DNA from: Lentzea pudingi
GTDB lineage: Bacteria > Actinomycetota > Actinomycetes > Mycobacteriales > Pseudonocardiaceae
Direction: 5' to 3'
Length of the DNA: 64,000 bases
NCBI RefSeq assembly: GCF_014646255.1
Contig: NZ_BMNC01000019.1
Location: 1 to 64,000, forward strand
Below, piece after piece: positions 1-9,940 of this stretch. Position numbers and translations under genes: made by a program. The notes below the pieces were generated by a model. It saw only the letters and a list, made by a program, of their open reading frames with translations. It searched no databases and was not told where the DNA came from. Numbering within the stretch: the stretch's first letter is position 1; each line of letters begins with the position of its first letter.

Positions 1-704
1 ATGCGAGACATCGTTGGCTCCTACACGGCGGGCTATGCGTGGACGCGCTCTCAGGCGCTAAATTTGCATCGTTGTTCCAACGATGTAAAGGTCAGTTCGA
101 CCTATATACGCGGTCTGGGTGCGTTTCTGCGTTTCACGATGCTCGCCGCAGCCGCGGCTCCCGGCCCCGCTGGCGCTTGTGTTCACGATCGAACCGGTGC
201 AACTGGGGATGGTCGGTATGCCCGCGGCGGGTGGCGCGTTCGACCAGCTCGGACGGTTGTGCGACCGGCTGGGGCGACGCTGAAGACCCTGCCTCGTGGT
301 CGACGGGTGTGGGTGGTGGCAACACCGACCAGCGGCAGGGCATTTTCGGGTTCGATGTCGAGAAGATCGGCCAATGGGAGATCACCCACTGCCCGGCGGC
401 GGTGGACCCCGCTGACGTGAGCGCTGACAGGGAGTGGTTGGGGCGGCTGGCCCACAGCCGCGCCTTTCCTCGAGCGCAGGTCCCGGCGCAGCGTCCAAGG
501 TGCTGGACGCTGCACCGGCAGCACACCTGCGCCGGCCGCGGAAGGCCCGATCAGCTGCGCTTTTGCCGCAGGCCGCAAAGACGATCGCCTCGGCGAGGTT
601 CCGCGAGATCGGCCTGCTCCCCCACCAGACGGCTCACCTCGGCCGAAGGGTGGCCGCGGTGGTCCCTCTGACCCGAGACAGTCGGGCCACGCCGACAGTT
701 CCGG
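1..704. other. Region without an assignable gene
   Basis: No reading frame here gives a protein I recognise. All long frames are arginine/proline/glycine-rich, as expected for non-coding frames in high-GC DNA. A stretch around 175-285 on the plus strand reads as a more normal protein tail ending at a TGA near 284, so a decayed gene end is possible. A palindrome at 67-85 is listed separately. Confidence 0.4.
67..85. promoter_or_regulatory. Operator-like palindrome
   Basis: CATCGTTG and CAACGATG form a perfect 8-bp inverted repeat separated by TTC. A further copy of the half-site CATCGTTG lies at 9-16. Short-spaced palindromes of this kind are typical of TetR or MarR operators. A TATATAC box about 20 bases downstream could be a -10 element. 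No regulator or target gene is visible nearby, so the role is inferred. Confidence 0.3.
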
Positions 705-2267
705 TCAGCGGTCTCCCACGATGCGGAAGACCGCAGCACGCGCATCGGTGACCGGGATGGCGAAGCCATCACCTGAATCGTCGTCGGCGACGACGGTGGT
801 CACCCCGACGACCTCGCCTCGCCTATTCAGCAGAGGCCCTCCAGTCAGGCGTGGATCAAGAGCGGTGTCCGTTCGCAGTGCGGCCTGCGGCGACTCGCTC
901 CCCACCCGGATCTCATGGGCGAGCGCGGTCACCGTCGCCGTGGCGAGGGTGTTCGGACCAGACGAACCGACTGCGAACACCTGGTCGCCAACCCGAAGTC
1001 CAGCCAGTCCGGACCCGGAGTGAAGCGGCGGCAACCCACCGTCGTCGACCCGCACCACCCCGATGTCGAGCTCGACCGCCTTGCCGAGCACCTGTCCGGT
1101 GCGCCGCGTCCCATCGGGTATGACGACCGTGACCTCAGCGGCGTCTCGAACGATGTGCGCGTTGGTCACGACGATGCCTGGAATCGCGACGCGGAACCCG
1201 GTGCCGATCACGTCACCATTGCTGTGCTGTGCCTCGATCGACACGACGCTGAGCAGCACCTCGTCCACCGGCAGCTCCCGGTCCGCCTCCCTTGAGCCAG
1301 TGCTGTCTCGCGCCGCTTCGGACGTCAGCGTCCCGGTCGGCGGAGCCGGCGTGGCGCAGGCAGTGACGGCCATGACGCCGACAACGACTGCGAACATCCG
1401 GAGCGTGGACATGCGTCGCCGCACCGACCTGAGGAAACCGCGCACCACACTGTTAGCGCCGCCTGAGCCTGCCGTTCCGCGGATGATCGACATCAACAAG
1501 ATCAGAACGACGGGAGCAGCATAGGCTCCGCCGCGTTCGATCACCTCGAACCACGCGCCTCGGGCTCCCATGGTCACGAACAAGAGCTCGGTGACCAACT
1601 TCCAGATGACGACGAACACGGACAGCCAGAAGGCCGGGTACACGAGTACCAGCAGCCCCACGCCGATCTCGAACAGGCCCACCGTCAGATTGAGGGTGCG
1701 CGAATCGGCTACCAGGTTCGTCAGACCGACCGAGTCGTATCCTCTGATCAGCGATGGCTTGTCGGAGAAGACACCCAGGCCTCCGTGCCCGATCAGATAG
1801 ATCGAGATGACCAGCCGGAATCCCCAGCCGAACCGCCTGGCGCGCGCCGGGTCCAAACGCGGTATCTGGCGGATACGACCAAGCCACGAACTCCACGACG
1901 AGCCCAGACCGGCCAGCAGGAGCAGGCCGAGCGGAACGCCGAAGTTGTAGGCACGCTCCAGGAACTCCCAGACACCCTCACCCGCCAACGGCCTCAGTGC
2001 CGCGGTGAACAGCCCCCACATCCCCATGAAGGCCAGCGGGAGGCGCGTCGGCCGCAGCAAGACGAGGACGCCCAGCGCGATGTCGATGAGCCCCGTGATC
2101 GGCATGAGGTTCCTGGCGAGGGAGTCCTCAATGCCGAACACGGCGTAGTACGGGAGCCAGCCGTCTTTACCCATGACGCCGAAGGCGCCGTGGCCGATGA
2201 ACTCGGCCGCCACCGCCACCCGCAGCACCCAGAATATCTTGCTCTCAGTCGATCGCCCGTCATTCAA
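705..2267 (-). CDS. DoxX-like membrane protein fused to a trypsin-like (HtrA-type) protease domain
   Basis: 520 aa. Residues 1-130 and 145-265 are two DoxX-like membrane units, each with an IGHG motif and several hydrophobic helices. Residues 340-520 are a trypsin/HtrA-like domain with TNAHIV (His371), ELDIGVV (Asp401) and LTGGPLL where GNSGGPL is expected, so the nucleophile position is Thr475 rather than Ser. Between them Met286 (codon at 1412) starts a perfect lipoprotein signal with VTAC lipobox, suggesting a second translation start or a fusion of two once-separate genes; no strong ribosome-binding site precedes it. The TTG start at 2267 is preceded by GGAG and overlaps the stop of the upstream phosphatase gene by 8 bp, so translation is probably coupled. 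The protein is expected in the membrane. Whether the protease domain is active is doubtful. Confidence 0.75.
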   Translation of the reverse strand: MNDGRSTESKIFWVLRVAVAAEFIGHGAFGVMGKDGWLPYYAVFGIEDSLARNLMPITGLIDIALGVLVLLRPTRLPLAFMGMWGLFTAALRPLAGEGVWEFLERAYNFGVPLGLLLLAGLGSSWSSWLGRIRQIPRLDPARARRFGWGFRLVISIYLIGHGGLGVFSDKPSLIRGYDSVGLTNLVADSRTLNLTVGLFEIGVGLLVLVYPAFWLSVFVVIWKLVTELLFVTMGARGAWFEVIERGGAYAAPVVLILLMSIIRGTAGSGGANSVVRGFLRSVRRRMSTLRMFAVVVGVMAVTACATPAPPTGTLTSEAARDSTGSREADRELPVDEVLLSVVSIEAQHSNGDVIGTGFRVAIPGIVVTNAHIVRDAAEVTVVIPDGTRRTGQVLGKAVELDIGVVRVDDGGLPPLHSGSGLAGLRVGDQVFAVGSSGPNTLATATVTALAHEIRVGSESPQAALRTDTALDPRLTGGPLLNRRGEVVGVTTVVADDDSGDGFAIPVTDARAAVFRIVGDR

Positions 2268-2970
2268 GCTTGCTCCAATCGCCAGGCGTCAGGCGGCCGA
2301 GCAACTCCACCGCGTCGCCGCGCCCGCCGTACACGGCCGCCTCGCCCTCACCTAGGGTAACGGCGGGCGCCAGCACGCTCGGGTAGACGCCGTGGCTGAC
2401 GATCACCAGGTTCGGTTCGCCACCGGCGGGCCACTGCTCACGGATGCGCTCGCTCAGTGCCCGGTCCGCCACCTCGTCCCGTTGCGGATACAGCCGCTCG
2501 AGACCAGGAACCACCTCAGCCCGCCCGAACGCCAGGTCCGCGGTCTCCTTCGACCGGCAGTACGGGCTAGCCCATACATCCGCCACTGGAATGCCGAGGT
2601 CACGGACTTCCATGCCGATGCTCCGGCCGTCCGACCGCCCCTGATCGCTGAGGTTGCGCTGGGTCGCGCAGTCACCGAAGTCGACTCGGCGGCCGTCGCC
2701 GCGCTCGTCCACGTCCTGCTGAGTCCGATCCGTAGCGGCGTGCCGTATGACCACCACCGTGCCGCCGCTGCGCAATCGGGCAAGCAGGTTGTTACCGGAG
2801 GCTTCCGTCCCCGGCGCTGACTCGCCAGGCGCGCTGCCAGTCGTAGCGCCGCTGTTGGCTGCAGCCCCCGTGTCGGGCGTACTGCACGCTGTCAGGTTGA
2901 TGGCGCCCAGAACGGCGAGTGCGACGAAGATCGGTCGCACTGCGCCGCCCCGGACTCGGCTTTCAGGCAT
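2260..2970 (-). CDS. Histidine phosphatase-superfamily lipoprotein
   Basis: 236 aa. An N-terminal signal with lipobox LTAC (Cys at residue 29) predicts a lipid-anchored extracytoplasmic protein. After a Gly/Ser-rich linker the phosphoglycerate-mutase-like fold begins with VVVIRHAATD (the catalytic RH motif, with Ala in place of the usual Gly), followed by NLSDQGR, SPYCRSKETA and IVSHG, the second catalytic histidine motif. The family removes phosphate from small molecules or proteins through a phosphohistidine intermediate; the substrate here is unknown. The gene overlaps both neighbours by 8 bp, making a three-gene DoxX/phosphatase/DoxX-protease operon. Confidence 0.8.
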   Translation of the reverse strand: MPESRVRGGAVRPIFVALAVLGAINLTACSTPDTGAAANSGATTGSAPGESAPGTEASGNNLLARLRSGGTVVVIRHAATDRTQQDVDERGDGRRVDFGDCATQRNLSDQGRSDGRSIGMEVRDLGIPVADVWASPYCRSKETADLAFGRAEVVPGLERLYPQRDEVADRALSERIREQWPAGGEPNLVIVSHGVYPSVLAPAVTLGEGEAAVYGGRGDAVELLGRLTPGDWSKLE

Positions 2971-3427
2971 GGGTGGACTGCTTTGCCTGATGCCCGAAAA
3001 CCAGGTGATCTACGCTGTAGCGGCCGGGCCCGAGCAGCAGCAGCGTCAGGGCTGCCACGCCCATGATGAACGCGAACCCGGCTCCGCTCCCGTCCTGCCC
3101 CATGACCAGAGATTCGCCTCGGTGCACGAAGATCAGCGCACCCGCCATCACCACGAGGAAACCAACGCTGATCGGCCGAGTCAGGAAACCGGGGATGATC
3201 AGGATGCCGCCGAGGAACTGGATGTAGGCGGTGAACGGCGCCGCCAGCGCCGCCAGCGGGATCCCCGCGCCCTGGTAGTTCTCGATGTTGTTGGACACTC
3301 CCGCTTCGAAGATGTCCCCGGCACCGTGGGCGATGAACACCGCGGCGACGCCGAGACGCAGGGCCAGCAACCCGTAATCGGCCGCCAAACTGGAACTGCC
3401 CGCGAGGAAGCTACGAATCTTGATCAT
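2963..3427 (-). CDS. DoxX family membrane protein
   Basis: 154 aa with four predicted membrane helices. The first contains the family signature LRLGVAAVFIAHGAGDIFE. Length matches the usual 130-160 aa of DoxX proteins, which in actinobacteria have been linked to oxidative-stress membrane complexes. It is the first gene of the operon with the lipoprotein phosphatase and the DoxX-protease fusion. Role inferred from family only. Confidence 0.85.
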   Translation of the reverse strand: MIKIRSFLAGSSSLAADYGLLALRLGVAAVFIAHGAGDIFEAGVSNNIENYQGAGIPLAALAAPFTAYIQFLGGILIIPGFLTRPISVGFLVVMAGALIFVHRGESLVMGQDGSGAGFAFIMGVAALTLLLLGPGRYSVDHLVFGHQAKQSTHA

Positions 3428-3492
3428 GGTCGTTCTCCAGAGGGTTGTTGGCTCAGGACCAGGTGCCAGAGGGTTGTGACACCCTGGGCTGG

Positions 3493-4497
3493 TCAGAAGC
3501 GGCGCAGAGTGAACTCGTCAGTCAGCGTGCCGCCGATCAGCAGGTCGATCCGACCGCTGATCACGTAGCTGCCGTTCGAGGTGAGCGCGACAGTGGACGG
3601 AACCGGATCCGTCCACGGCGAGACGTTTCGCGTCGTGGTGGCCGACGCCCACCCATCGCGCGACCGCAGCTCGCGGACGGTTCCCTCAAGGCTCTGGCCC
3701 AGCGCGTTCGTCGCGACGACGAGCGTGCCGTCCGGGCGCAGCAGCATGCCGTCTCCACCGACCAGCGGCTGGTCCAGCCGGACCTCAACGATGCTCACGG
3801 GATCACGCAACGAGATCCGCAGGAGTGAACCGGTGTCGTAGCGCACGGCGAGCAGGTAGCCGCCGGGGTGCCAGACGATGCCGTTCAGCCCGTCACCGGC
3901 CGGACCGGTGAAGCGGGGGTCCTGGGCCAGCAAGGACGCGCGTCCGTTCACGTCGACCTTGAAGATCTTGTCCGACGCGGTGTCGGTGACGTAGGCGTTG
4001 CCCGCGGGGTCGAGCGCGAAGTCGTTCGCCACGTGGGGACCTGGGCCGATGGCGAGGTTGACCAGGTGCAGCGTCCGGCCCGTCGTCAGGTCGAAGATCC
4101 CGAGCCCGGCCTGGGTGAAAGCTGTGGCCTCAGTGGACCGCGTACCGACGCCGTAGTCCGCATACGCCGCCAGCACCCGGTTGCGCTTGACATCGACGTG
4201 CACCCCTACCGTGGACACGATCCTCGGTTCGTTGACGAGCGTCTGGGTTTGCCCGTCGAGACCGACGACCGACACCGTTCCGTGTCGCACTGAGCCGACC
4301 AGGAACGACTTTCGCGCCGGATCCCACGCGACTCCCTCAGGGTGGAGCGACGGCGCGCTGGCGTTGATCACATCGGGCAGTGCGCCCTTCGGAGATCGCG
4401 GCGCCTGGACGTTCTCGCCGCCAGACGCCAAGCCCGCTCCGGCGGTCATGACAACGGCGAGTGTCGCCATTGCGCTGACCAGATACCTCGCTCGCAT
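3493..4497 (-). CDS. Secreted SMP-30/gluconolactonase-like beta-propeller protein
   Basis: 334 aa from the ATG at 4497, chosen because AAGGAG lies 5 bases upstream; a longer frame to 4536 lacks such a site. The N-terminus is a cleavable signal peptide (MRARYLVSAMATLAVVMTAG). The rest shows the repeated blades of a six-bladed propeller: HPEGVAWDPA, NDFALDPAGNAYVTDT, LNGIVWHPGGYLLAV and GDGMLLRPDGTLVVA, as in SMP-30-like lactonases and secreted NHL-like proteins. The substrate is unknown. The divergent LysR regulator starts 119 bp away and is the obvious candidate controller. Confidence 0.75.
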   Translation of the reverse strand: MRARYLVSAMATLAVVMTAGAGLASGGENVQAPRSPKGALPDVINASAPSLHPEGVAWDPARKSFLVGSVRHGTVSVVGLDGQTQTLVNEPRIVSTVGVHVDVKRNRVLAAYADYGVGTRSTEATAFTQAGLGIFDLTTGRTLHLVNLAIGPGPHVANDFALDPAGNAYVTDTASDKIFKVDVNGRASLLAQDPRFTGPAGDGLNGIVWHPGGYLLAVRYDTGSLLRISLRDPVSIVEVRLDQPLVGGDGMLLRPDGTLVVATNALGQSLEGTVRELRSRDGWASATTTRNVSPWTDPVPSTVALTSNGSYVISGRIDLLIGGTLTDEFTLRRF

Positions 4498-4616
4498 ACA
4501 CACTCCTTGATCATCGAACTGGTAGGAAACCGGCAAATCGCCGTGTGACCCAAGTCGACCATCGGGGGTGCCAAGAACGGAAAGACCGAGCCGGTCAGGT
4601 GCTATACCTTGGAAGT
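4498..4616. promoter_or_regulatory. Divergent promoter region between propeller gene and LysR gene
   Basis: 119 bp between two divergently transcribed genes, the usual place for LysR operators. TATACCT at 4603-4609 is a plausible -10 element for the LysR gene; transcription would then begin very near its ATG, allowing leaderless translation. No clear T-N11-A pair was resolved. Confidence 0.4.
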
Positions 4617-5540
4617 ATGGACGTGCTTGAGGTGCGTGAACTGCGCTACTTCGTGGCGGTGGCCGAGGAGCTCAACTTCTCGCGCGCAGCCGAACGGCTA
4701 GGCATCGCCCAGCCGCCACTGTCGAGGGCGATTCGCCAGATCGAGAACCGCTTGGGCGTGCAGCTGATGGTGCGCGGCGGCCGCAGCCTGACGCTGACTG
4801 ACGCTGGTCGGACGCTGCTCACCGAAGCGCGCGCGGCGCTCGACGCGGTGAACGCGGCAACCCATCGCACCCGCCGCGCGGCCGGCGCCGCACAGAGGCT
4901 GAAAGTGACCGCCAAACCGGGAGTCGCATCCGGGCTGCTCGACCGCATCGTCGACGCGTACCGGGCACCCGGCGTGCCAGAAGTGGACATCGTCGTCAGC
5001 GGTTACCGCGGCCAAGCGGAATTGGTGCGCACCGGCGCCGTGGACATGGCGTTGACCAGTTCGCCCTACAACGACAGCGGACTCGAGAGCGAGCAGCTGG
5101 CGACAGAAAGGAGAGTCGCCGCTCTCCCGGTCGGGCACTCGCTGACCGACCGCACCAGCCTGTACTGCGCCGACCTCGCCGACCTGCCATTTCCACGCTG
5201 GCCGAACGAGACCTCCGCCGAACGAGCCTACTGGTCGGGTCAGGACGTCGCAGGCGTCGGCGTGCGGTCCGCCGGATCTGCAGGCCCGGCCATCGGCGAC
5301 ACCGCCCAATTGCTCGAAGTCGTCGGCCTCGGCCAGGCAGTGGCTCTCATTCCGAGGACCGTGGCACAGCGCAATCCCCGTACGGATATCGTCTATCTGC
5401 CTGTCGAAGACGCCAGTCCGTACCTCATGTCCATTGTCTGGCCCGCGGGCAGCCGTTCACCAGCCATCCGGGAGTTCGTCCGCGTAGCGATCGAGCTCAC
5501 CGCACCGAAATCCGTTGACCGAGCCGCCACGAACACCTGA
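4617..5540 (+). CDS. LysR family transcriptional regulator
   Basis: 307 aa from the ATG at 4617. Residues 1-65 form the winged helix-turn-helix (ELRYFVAVAEELNFSRAAER, then PPLSRAIRQIENRLGVQLMV), followed by the two-lobe effector-binding domain. Earlier in-frame codons exist back to 4545, but the conserved ELRYFVAV segment fixes the start. It is divergent from the secreted propeller gene and probably regulates it and itself. The inducer is unknown. Confidence 0.9.
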   Translation: MDVLEVRELRYFVAVAEELNFSRAAERLGIAQPPLSRAIRQIENRLGVQLMVRGGRSLTLTDAGRTLLTEARAALDAVNAATHRTRRAAGAAQRLKVTAKPGVASGLLDRIVDAYRAPGVPEVDIVVSGYRGQAELVRTGAVDMALTSSPYNDSGLESEQLATERRVAALPVGHSLTDRTSLYCADLADLPFPRWPNETSAERAYWSGQDVAGVGVRSAGSAGPAIGDTAQLLEVVGLGQAVALIPRTVAQRNPRTDIVYLPVEDASPYLMSIVWPAGSRSPAIREFVRVAIELTAPKSVDRAATNT

Positions 5541-7338
5541 CCGAGAACGTGTATCTCCGTCGCATCCCTGCTGCGGGAGAACGGTCTCAGCACAGTCGTC
5601 GATGCGCGGAACATCTCAAGTTCGGGGTAGATATCGGCGGCTGCACGGGCGAGATGCCCGACCTGAGGCTCCTCGATCTCGGCTCAATCGGTGCCGAAAG
5701 CCTCGCGGCCGATCTACTCGGTCGTGTCGAACAACTACCAGCCGGTCGCCTTTGTGATCGCGTGCCGGGCGCCGACACCGCTGGCCACGATCGGTAGACG
5801 CTTGACCGAGGGCAGGCTTCGATACTGGCGAGGTGGATGAACAGCCATGGCACTCCAGCGTCTCCGTCGAACAACACATCGCGGGGCTCGCGATGCGGGC
5901 GCAGCTGGTGGCGGCGCAACGCACGCGGGTAACTGCCGAGTAGCCACCCTCTTGGCCCAGCTCGGCTCACCGTCGCCGGTGGGACCCTAGGCTGACCGCC
6001 GGCGGCCCTCGCGTCGCCAGGCCACAAGACTCGGCAACGATGCCGGTGCGAAGGATCGATGGCTTCTGGGACTGACTCGTCTTGTTGGATATCTGAGTTC
6101 GGGGACTTTCCTGGAAGTGCGTCTTGTTGCGGGAGTTCGAGGCGGAGATCACTCAGCAGTGTCTGTGTGGTGGCCGAAAGAGCCTCGGTGAACATCTACC
6201 CTTCATCAACTCGGAGAACGCCAGCAGCGCCAACATCAAGCGTGCCTGCGAACTGCTCGTGGATGGGGGCGCGTTGTGACGGTCGTGGCCGGCTGCACTG
6301 AAGAGACCTGAGGTGACCTCTCCGATGCCAAGCACAAAGTCGGTCTGAAATCTCCTGTAGCTCAGCCATGATCAGACTTCCAGCGCGGGCCTGAGAGCGA
6401 CCCCTCTGTGGTGTTCGCGGACTGTGAACAGCGAGCCGGGCGGCTTGCCGATCTGACGCCAGATCGACCTTCATCTCACTCGACCCGATCTCGCCACGCA
6501 CACCTAACTCTCTCAACCACCACTGCGTACCGACACCAGTCCATTCATTGAGAGCGTTGGGTTGGGTCGCCTTGTCAGCGCGGTGAACACTGCCTGAAGA
6601 CACCTGGACTTCGACACATCTTGTGAACTCGATACGACTGGTGCCGCTGAGCGATGCGGCGTCTCGCCAGACTCATGTTCGTCCCAGACGTGACAATGAA
6701 GTGAAGACGCATCGCTTGTCGCTAGCTAATCTGGCCTTGTCCGGACTGTACTTTCCAGGTTGTCGTCGGATCTCCCACAGGCGCCTGCACGGCCGGGAAC
6801 ATGGGTGCCGGACCAGGCCGTCCAGAACACACGATCGACCTGGTCCGGCACCTCCAGACGTTGCCAGAAAAGGCTAGCGGCCATCAGCAGGGGTGGCTTG
6901 AGCAGTCACGTTGTGGCGCACTGTCCAGGCACTGATATTCGATTGCAGCGCTGCCGTCTGCCACTTTCATGGAGTTCCTGTCGCGCTGCCTGCACCGCAG
7001 CAAGCAAAATTCGTCCTACTGGAAGATGTGCTCGGTCGAACACGCTGGACCAGTTCCACCGGTAGAACAAAGAACACCAAACGAGAGTGTCTGCTGGTTG
7101 CGATCGTCATATCCGCATCTGGATACAGCACGAGCCTGCTGAGCGACAGCTGAAGGCGCTAGGTCCGGCGGGTGCGAATGCGGTGCGGTGAAAGGTCGCT
7201 CTGACCGTGACTGAGTAGCCCGCCGGAGCGGACCATGTCGCCGAAGCCGATGTGCCGAGATGAGGCTCGGTGCAGACACTGGCTATCGGGGCCAGACACC
7301 CTACGACGTCCTTCGCATAGGAAGAACCAAAAGCGCAG
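5541..7338. other. Long stretch with only decayed coding traces
   Basis: 1.8 kb between the LysR gene and the methyltransferase gene. I find no intact gene, tRNA or repeat. Short protein-like pieces on the plus strand (about 5830-5943, ending EQHIAGLAMRAQLVAAQ and a stop; about 6140-6280, ending KRACELLVDGGAL and a stop) suggest remnants of broken genes. None could be assigned to a family. Confidence 0.5.
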
Positions 7339-8010
7339 TCAGGCGGAGATCTCAATTGACGCAGCCCGCCGAGGTCGCCTGCAAACATAGGTGATGGCAG
7401 GCGGAAAGTTTACCCATACCGTGCGGGTTGACAGGACCTCGTCGAATGCAGAGCGCAAGGACTGGCCAAAGTGTCGAGCTGCGGTCAGCCCGAGCCCGTG
7501 GACATATGCGAAAGTGGTGAATACCCCTGATGGCGCGAGCGAATGAGCGATTTGCCCGAGGATGCGCTTTTGCTTGTCAGCCGAGATGAGTGCCCACGGC
7601 AAGCCTGATACGACCGCGTCCACGTCGGCGAGCCGTTCTCGAGCCAATATGCTGCCCAGGTCAACCGCATCAGCGAGGTGGACTTTCGCGCGCGGATTTT
7701 TCCGGTGGAGAAAGTGGGCCATCGAAGGGTCGGATTCCAGAGCGATGTGCCGCCCCCTGCCTTGAAGCCTCTCCTCGATCGCGGCGCTGACCGCACCCGT
7801 CCCCGGGCCAAGTTCCACAATGGTGGGATCACCAACCGAAGGTACGACGGCTGCCAGACGAGCAGCCAGCCGGGGTGAGCTAGGCCAGACAGCTCCGACT
7901 GTCTTCGGCGACCGAAATGCGGCGCTGCAGAAAGTTGCCAGAGAACTCGTTTTCACACTGCTTTCATGCCTAGATCCCCTATGTCCGCACTGCGAGTAGT
8001 CGACAGGCAT
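7339..8010 (-). CDS. SAM-dependent methyltransferase (phospholipid N-methyltransferase / rRNA dimethylase-like)
   Basis: 223 aa. Motif I is VELGPGTGAVSAAI, followed by an acidic ribose-binding strand (IALESD) and motif IV-like VVSGLPWALIS. FRSPKTVGAVWPSSP near the N-terminus and FTTFAYVHGL in the second half are typical of small actinobacterial methyltransferases related to bacterial phosphatidylethanolamine N-methyltransferases. The start is uncertain: ATG at 8010, or GTG at 7956, which would fit the family better. It stands alone as an intact gene between decayed regions. Confidence 0.75.
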   Translation of the reverse strand: MPVDYSQCGHRGSRHESSVKTSSLATFCSAAFRSPKTVGAVWPSSPRLAARLAAVVPSVGDPTIVELGPGTGAVSAAIEERLQGRGRHIALESDPSMAHFLHRKNPRAKVHLADAVDLGSILARERLADVDAVVSGLPWALISADKQKRILGQIAHSLAPSGVFTTFAYVHGLGLTAARHFGQSLRSAFDEVLSTRTVWVNFPPAITYVCRRPRRAASIEISA

Positions 8011-8289
8011 TGGAGCTTGTCAGGTGAGCACGATCAGGCGCGAGACTGCCCTGCAGCTGCTTCATGTACTCGCCGCTCGCCAACGAGGCCACTCTTGCAG
8101 GCCTTCGCCGCGCAACGTTTGTTGATTAGGACAGAGAATCGCCATCTGCGCGATATCTTGTCAAGACGCGCCGCAGGGCCAGTTCGTCGAACGCTCGTGT
8201 TGTCAACGTGTACTTGGCAATCGAACGTCTATATTGTCGGCGGCGCGGGTTCATAAACATTCGGCTCCATCCTTGCTTGCGTGATGAAG

Positions 8290-8480
8290 GATGGAGCCGT
8301 GCCGACGGCGGACTCAGCCGACGAGAGATTCTCTTGCGTGGCCGGCTGAAGCTGGCCACGCCGTAGGTTTGCCCGCCTCTCGAGCAGCTTGATCTTCGTG
8401 TGCATGCCCTCGGTAAGCCTGCTGCTGCAAGGCGCGGTCAAGCTGCCGGCTGCCGCGTCCTGCGGATACTGCTGATCGAC
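8290..8480 (-). pseudogene. Remnant of an ISL3-type transposase C-terminus
   Basis: The reverse strand reads GSLTAPCSSRLTEGMHTKIK followed by LLERRANLR. This resembles the end of ISL3-family transposases, where a (G)LTLPYSSG-VEG segment precedes a lysine-rich KxLKRxxYGR helix. Conserved residues are already changed and no upstream catalytic core is visible. Family assignment is tentative. Confidence 0.4.
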
Positions 8481-8706
8481 GTGATCCCGCCAGTGCACGG
8501 CAAACTCGGCCGGCCCAGTTCCAGCCCGGCGCGCTGTACCGCGACCACGCCGCACGCTAGCACGCGAAAAGGGCAGCACATCGGTGATCCGCCCGCCGGC
8601 AGTGAACCCCGCTCCGGCCTGGCTGCCTGGCTGTCTCGGCGAGGTGCTCCTCGACCAGGTTTCGAAGCGGTGCGAGCGCGCGTACTGCGCGTCCTCACAT
8701 TGAAGG

Positions 8707-8862
8707 GTGCCAAGCCTGACTGTGCTCACCGGCGCGAACGCCAACGGCAGGTCGATGTCGCTCAAGATCGCCGCCGAGGTCCTCAGACCGTCGACCACGA
8801 TGGCCGCCTCACCGACACGACTCGGGTCGAGCTTACAGGCGGCCGTGCGAAGATCGAGTTGA
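8707..8862 (+). pseudogene. N-terminal stub of an AAA-type ATPase
   Basis: A 51-codon frame opens with SLTVLTGANANGRSMSLKIA, matching the start of AAA ATPases where LTGANATGKS is the Walker A loop; the essential Lys is replaced by Arg and the frame soon stops. No downstream ATPase motifs are found. Confidence 0.45.
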
Positions 8863-9448
8863 ACCAGGCTTCCAGACCGGGGCCCTGGAAGGCGTCCGGT
8901 CCGTGCTCGCTCGCGGATCGTCGATGCGAGTGATGGTGGCGCCGAACTGGAGTGATCGGGTGCTGGCGGAGGCGTTGCGACCTGGGTGCCCGGTGCGGCG
9001 ATCTCCGTGATGCAGCATCTCGCCGCGGACGTCCTTCAGGGGTCACGCTGCGCTGCTTCACACTCAACGGCACCGACCTAGCAGTCGCCGAGATCGCCGC
9101 CTACATCCACTGGCGCAGCACTCAGCCCAAGACCGAGTTCGCCACTGACTCCCCCGTCCGAACCTGGCCCCATTACCGAGCCAATGTTGCGTAACGCACC
9201 ACAAGGTAACGGCGATGTCGGTGCCCGGAGCACTTCGCCGCGTCGATGTTCGGTGGGCTTGCACGGCCTTCAAGAGTGCACCGAGTCCAAGCTGTTTCGC
9301 AGGGTCACCTCGGCAACCGCTGCTCATTGATGACGACAACCTGTCATCAATGCGAACGGTCCGCTCGCGCCTATAGGCGAAACGATCATTCGGAGCGAGG
9401 TTTTCGCATCCCACTTATGATCAACTACTCCCAAATGAACCTCACCGC

Positions 9449-9940
9449 TTAATTCCCTTTCACGACAGGAGGATACTTGGTCATGTGAATCAGTGGCTTT
9501 TCATGCAGATCGCTCTTGCGGGAAGCGTGATCGACCGTGAAGCCAGAAGCTCGATAGGGAGCAATCGCCGCTTTGAGGAATGGCGTAGTTGACGGTCTAT
9601 CGCTTTCACAATTGTGCACTTCCGCATAGGAGATGGATTTATCCAACAACGCGGGACCGAGGCCCCGCCCACGTTGCGAAGGAGGTACGGCCATGCCATT
9701 TATGTATGCGCACTCCATGTTTCGCGCAACCGAAATAGTACCGCATACAGCACCCTCCTCCACGACAACCCAAGTTGCGCCGCTGGCCATGCGCCGCCTG
9801 ACCCGCAACGGATCGATGACCGTAGCCGCGAATCCTTCTGGCGTGTATAGCGACTCAAACTCGATAAACGCGGCCCGCAGAAGCTCTGCTTAGCGCGAGG
9901 ACCTTTCGATGCTTGCTTGAACAACATTCCATTCTGTCAT
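9449..9940 (-). pseudogene. GNAT acetyltransferase with an early stop codon
   Basis: From the ATG at 9940 the frame reads 16 codons, hits TAA at 9892-9890, then continues in the same frame through a full GNAT domain to 9449. Acetyl-CoA-binding motif A is AVPPSQRGRGLGPALLD; a TTPFLKAAIAPYRASGF segment follows, typical of small actinobacterial GNAT proteins. The total of about 163 codons is a normal length. Only the single nonsense codon separates it from an intact gene, so a restart downstream or a sequencing error cannot be excluded. Confidence 0.65.
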
